From Mangifera indica (taxonomy: Eukaryota; Streptophyta; Magnoliopsida; Sapindales; Anacardiaceae), in the NCBI RefSeq assembly GCF_011075055.1, contig NW_025401154.1, positions 101,557 through 165,556 of the forward strand: a DNA stretch of 64,000 nucleotides, in the 5' to 3' direction. Shown piece by piece: positions 57,546 to 64,000 of the stretch. Each line of letters starts with the position of its first letter. Position 1 is the stretch's first letter. The notes under the pieces were generated by a model that was not told where the DNA came from, did no database searches, and saw nothing but the letters and a program-made list of their open reading frames with translations. The translations under genes were made by a program, and so were the position numbers.

Positions 57546-58669
57546 CTGATGAAATTTATTTAATAGTCTTAAATCTAATGCTGTCATTAGTAATTTAACA
57601 TACCAAGACTGTCCAAAATAAGATAAAATTTATTTTACGTGCAATTTGGATGTCAGGGTTTAAATGTATTTTCCTTGACTACCCAAAAAATTCTATATAA
57701 TCACCAAAGTAGAAGGAAATTAAACAGGAGAAATGGCATTTTAGGCATAAAAATTAAAAAATAATTTTATTTTCAACAAATGTATATGCTGAAAATGACA
57801 TTATTTACAGAATTTACTTTAAAAATAATGTTATCTAATCGCTAGATCCAAACCGAGCGTCGCTTGGGTTCGAAAGCTAACTTGGTTCTTATGTGTTGAT
57901 TGATGTATATCATAGAATCGAGTTCAAGTGAAGAGGTTTAACTCATTTTAAAATCTAATCGAACTCAAGCTATAGAGAGTTAGAGAGTTCAATTTGATTT
58001 GGCTAGCGAGTTAGATAGATGGCTCGATTCGGTTTGAACTTGACTCAGGACTCGATTCGAATTATATTAAATAATTGTTAAATGACGTTGTTTTGTTAAT
58101 GAGCCATGGATTCAAACCAAAAATTTAAGCCACATATCTAAGCTATGAATTTGAGCCGTAAATTCAAGTCAAACTCAAACCCAACTATTTTCATTCAAAC
58201 CAAACTCAAACAACCCTTAATGTTTGCTGGACGAAAAACCGAACTTGAGTCAAGTTATTTCTTATTCAAACTAAACTCAAATTAAGAGGTGTTTAGGTTT
58301 AGCTTAGCGTGTATCCATCCCCCATCCAGTAGCATAAAATTGTTTATTAGATGTATAGTCAAAATCGTGGTGACATCTTCAGCGGGTTTTTTGAAGTAAA
58401 ATTGAGACAATTAGCCACGAAATCATGTGCGATTTTAAATTGCTTAAACCAAGGACTTGTGCTCAAATTATCATATATTAAACTACCAAAACGTGATAGT
58501 TAACACTCACCCACTATATTGCTTATAATGGTCTAGCGTGAACATTGTGAATTTCTTTATTTCAATTCTGCTGTTTGGACCGACAGAGAAAAAGAGAATA
58601 ATAAATCAAGAAAGTATTATTCTTACAGAAGGAGAACAGAAGCATGTCCTTTTATTAGCAATAAAAATA

Positions 58670-59596
58670 TGGTAAAGGATTATTTCCCAACCAAGTTTTA
58701 GCCAAATTATAACACACCCATGATAAATGAAAAACTCAAACACTCACCTATGGATAATTTTTATTAAAATTTTGGGTTAATTGTCATTTTATCTTTAAAC
58801 TATAAAACCCTAAAAATTTATCAAATTTCCCTCTTTTAGTTTAAAAATTAATAATTTTTTCCCAGAATTAAGTTTTAGAAAATTTACTTTTCTCTCTAAG
58901 GTTTTGATTTTCCGATGAACCTCTCCCTTTCTAGCAATCGGCACTATCCGGCCATCCCTATCCCTTCTTTCGAACCATCCATCTTTTGTTCGATGCTCGG
59001 AGGCACTAATCTCAACCAGCGTCTCCTCATCTTTCACGCGAATCGTCTCCCCTTCTTTTGCGTGAATCGTCTCCTTGGTGTTGTCCAAATGTTTGTCATT
59101 GTTGTCCCAGTCTCTTGTAGTTGTCCGACATCATCTCGTCGTCATCATTGCTGAATCAAACATCGTGGTTGAGATCGATGAATCATGCAATGTCACTTGA
59201 GTGTCGTCCGAATGTGATAATTGGGTGGCCTTTTGAGTGTCGAACGAAAGATGGGTGGTCACTCTTTCTTCTTCTTCAATCATCAATGAAAGATGGGTGG
59301 GGAAAACTGGCTTCTATCGTTAGAGAAAAAACTTTAAAAATTTCCAACCGTAGAGAGGAAATGATGATTTTTCAAAGTTGTTGTTTGGAGGTGAAAGTCA
59401 ATTTTCAAAACTTTGGAGGGGGGAATGAGATTAAATTATATATTTTTTAATAGTATTATTAAAATAACAGTTTTACCTCTATCTCTAACAGAAAATTCTA
59501 ATAAAAGTTAATGTATAGATGAGTATTTGAATTTTTTATTTATCATAGGTATATTTGGAATTTTAGCTAAAATTTGGGTGGAATAGTTCTTTACCC
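58670..59596. mobile_element. Foldback Mutator-type MITE, copy 2 second unit
   Basis: About 927 bp, more diverged than the other two. It starts TGGTAAAGGATTATTTCCC, ends CTTTACCC, and is flanked by ATAAAAATA and AAAAAAATA. It belongs to the inner 3.9 kb duplication of copy 2. Short ORFs inside differ from those of its sisters. Confidence 0.7.
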
Positions 59597-60335
59597 AAAA
59601 AAATATGTGTACATTATTTATTTATTGGTTTATTCTAATATCAACATTCTTGAGCCGATGGATTTATTTTAAAAAATATTTTCACTTTATGTCCAAAAAA
59701 TAATAATATTTTTATTTGTAAAACTTTGCATGCGTAGAAAATACAAGTTTATGCAGTCTAACTATATATTAAAAAAAAAAAACTCTGTATAAACTTCTTT
59801 TTATAAAAATAATATATCATTATATAATTAAATATTATTTTATTTCTAATTTAAAATTAATCAATTATATGATGACATATCATCTATATATCTAATTATA
59901 TATCTAAAAGTATATATATATAGTATTATTTTAAAAAAAAAAAATGAATTTTTTCTCTATTCAAGGTTTGAAAAATCTATTGGCTAATACCCTTGTTTCA
60001 AAAATGATTTTATCTCTAAGATTTGTCAATACATATGTTCACATCATCAAACGAAACTCAAAATCATTTCAGAAAAGAGATATTATCACTAAGATTTATC
60101 TACATTAATATGGAAAGAGTTTTATTAGCATTTTTCTTTAGATTTAATTCTCTCTAATTGTTGTATATGTTAGAGAAAATGTCCTAAATGCCCTTTTATC
60201 ATTAAATTATAGTGTTAAAATAGACAATTGAGTGGAATGTTGATGGTTTGTAAAACCAAGGGCACCCGCATAGTTTCACTAAACTTTGGGTGGGAACAAT
60301 GTTTTTGAAAAAAACATAAAAATAAAAATAAAAGT

Positions 60336-60663
60336 TAGTAAAAATTTTGAATTATGAATAAAATAATATTTAATTATATAATAATCTATTATCTATATAT
60401 TTAATTGTATATTCAAAATTACTTATAGATAATAAATTATATATGCAAACAATACATATAAATTTACATACAAATAATGATATATTATCATATGATTAAA
60501 TAACTTCAAATTAAAAATAAAATAACATTAAATTACATAATTGTTTGTATCATTGTTTCATGTACATAGTGGTGCCCATTAATTCATCATCTATATACAA
60601 GATCGTGTGAAAAAAATGTCAAAAGTTTCTTTCGAGTGTCACACATGTCATGCCTGCCAAGGC
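60336..60663. other. Upstream region of the second gene copy
   Basis: AT-rich promoter-proximal sequence matching 22,236-22,564 closely. Shared words just before the TATA box include GATCGTGTGAAAAAAATGTC and TTTCGAGTGTCACACATGTC. Upstream of it the two copies differ greatly in structure. Confidence 0.5.
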
Positions 60664-60671
60664 TATATAAA
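60664..60671 (+). promoter_or_regulatory. TATA box of the second glucosylceramidase copy
   Basis: CTATATAAAC 38-45 bases before the start at 60,709, in the same arrangement as copy 1. Confidence 0.5.
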
Positions 60672-60708
60672 CTTGAAAGATACTTTGATTTCCAAAGTCT
60701 TGGACAAC

Positions 60709-63992
<3,284 letters not shown>

Positions 63993-64000
63993 GTAAGTCT

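Larger units (their letters stand above)
53767..57653. repeat. Inner direct duplication of copy 2, first unit (~3.9 kb)
   Basis: The stretch beginning CAGGGTTTAAATGTAT at about 53,767 recurs at about 57,653 and both run through the MITE into the 428 bp repeat. The two units are more different from each other than either is from the comparable copy 1 sequence from 19,657, so this duplication is older than the 22 kb one. The second unit ends near 60,335. Confidence 0.8.

Noticed and set aside
58810..59450. ORFs of 92, 79 and 109 residues in the third MITE copy
   Set aside because: Same reason: overlapping frames of a palindromic element, not conserved in the sisters.

Overview
The window is nuclear DNA of a flowering plant, most likely a eudicot. 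It is AT-rich, has GT-AG introns, carries dense decayed Ty3/gypsy, hAT and Mutator-like transposons, and holds a multi-exon plant-type glucosylceramidase gene. There is no sign of bacterial or organelle genes. Species cannot be fixed from sequence alone.

The dominant feature is a large direct tandem duplication. Copy 1 runs from about 10,943 to 33,250 and copy 2 starts at 33,251 (period about 22.3 kb) and runs off the window at 64,000. Copy 1 carries a complete gene for a non-lysosomal glucosylceramidase (GBA2 type, glycoside hydrolase family 116) at 22,610-30,698, with 20 coding exons that join in frame to about 967 residues. Copy 2 carries the same promoter and the first six coding exons (60,709-63,992) before the window ends. 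The copies differ structurally: copy 2 has an extra 11.6 kb block (37,497-49,058), an internal 3.9 kb direct duplication (about 53.77-57.65 kb against 57.65-60.3 kb) and a 428 bp repeat array; copy 1 has a short filler at 15,104-15,120 that looks like repair of a deletion.

Left flank (1-10.9 kb): a reverse-strand gypsy element in the order pol end, polypurine tract, LTR, primer site, gag; a 243 bp tandem repeat; the first exons of an unrecognised reverse-strand gene; a forward gypsy relic with a 223 bp duplication; and a decayed Mutator-type DUF1985 relic with a 60 bp coding repeat.

The extra block in copy 2 contains the most striking element: an 8.36 kb Mutator-like transposon (39,784-48,146) with a perfect 9 bp target duplication. 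It carries a DUF1985 plus Ulp1-like cysteine protease gene, and inverted minisatellite arrays of a ~119 bp unit inside both ends. I see no transposase. The DUF1985 part is broken by stops and a frameshift, while the protease exons are open with the catalytic residues present.

Several short foldback elements with Mutator-like ends (9 bp target duplications) and a hAT-type element with a recognisable empty site fill much of the remaining space. The window therefore reads as a duplicated glucosylceramidase locus whose flanks are being remodelled by transposons and local repeat expansion.
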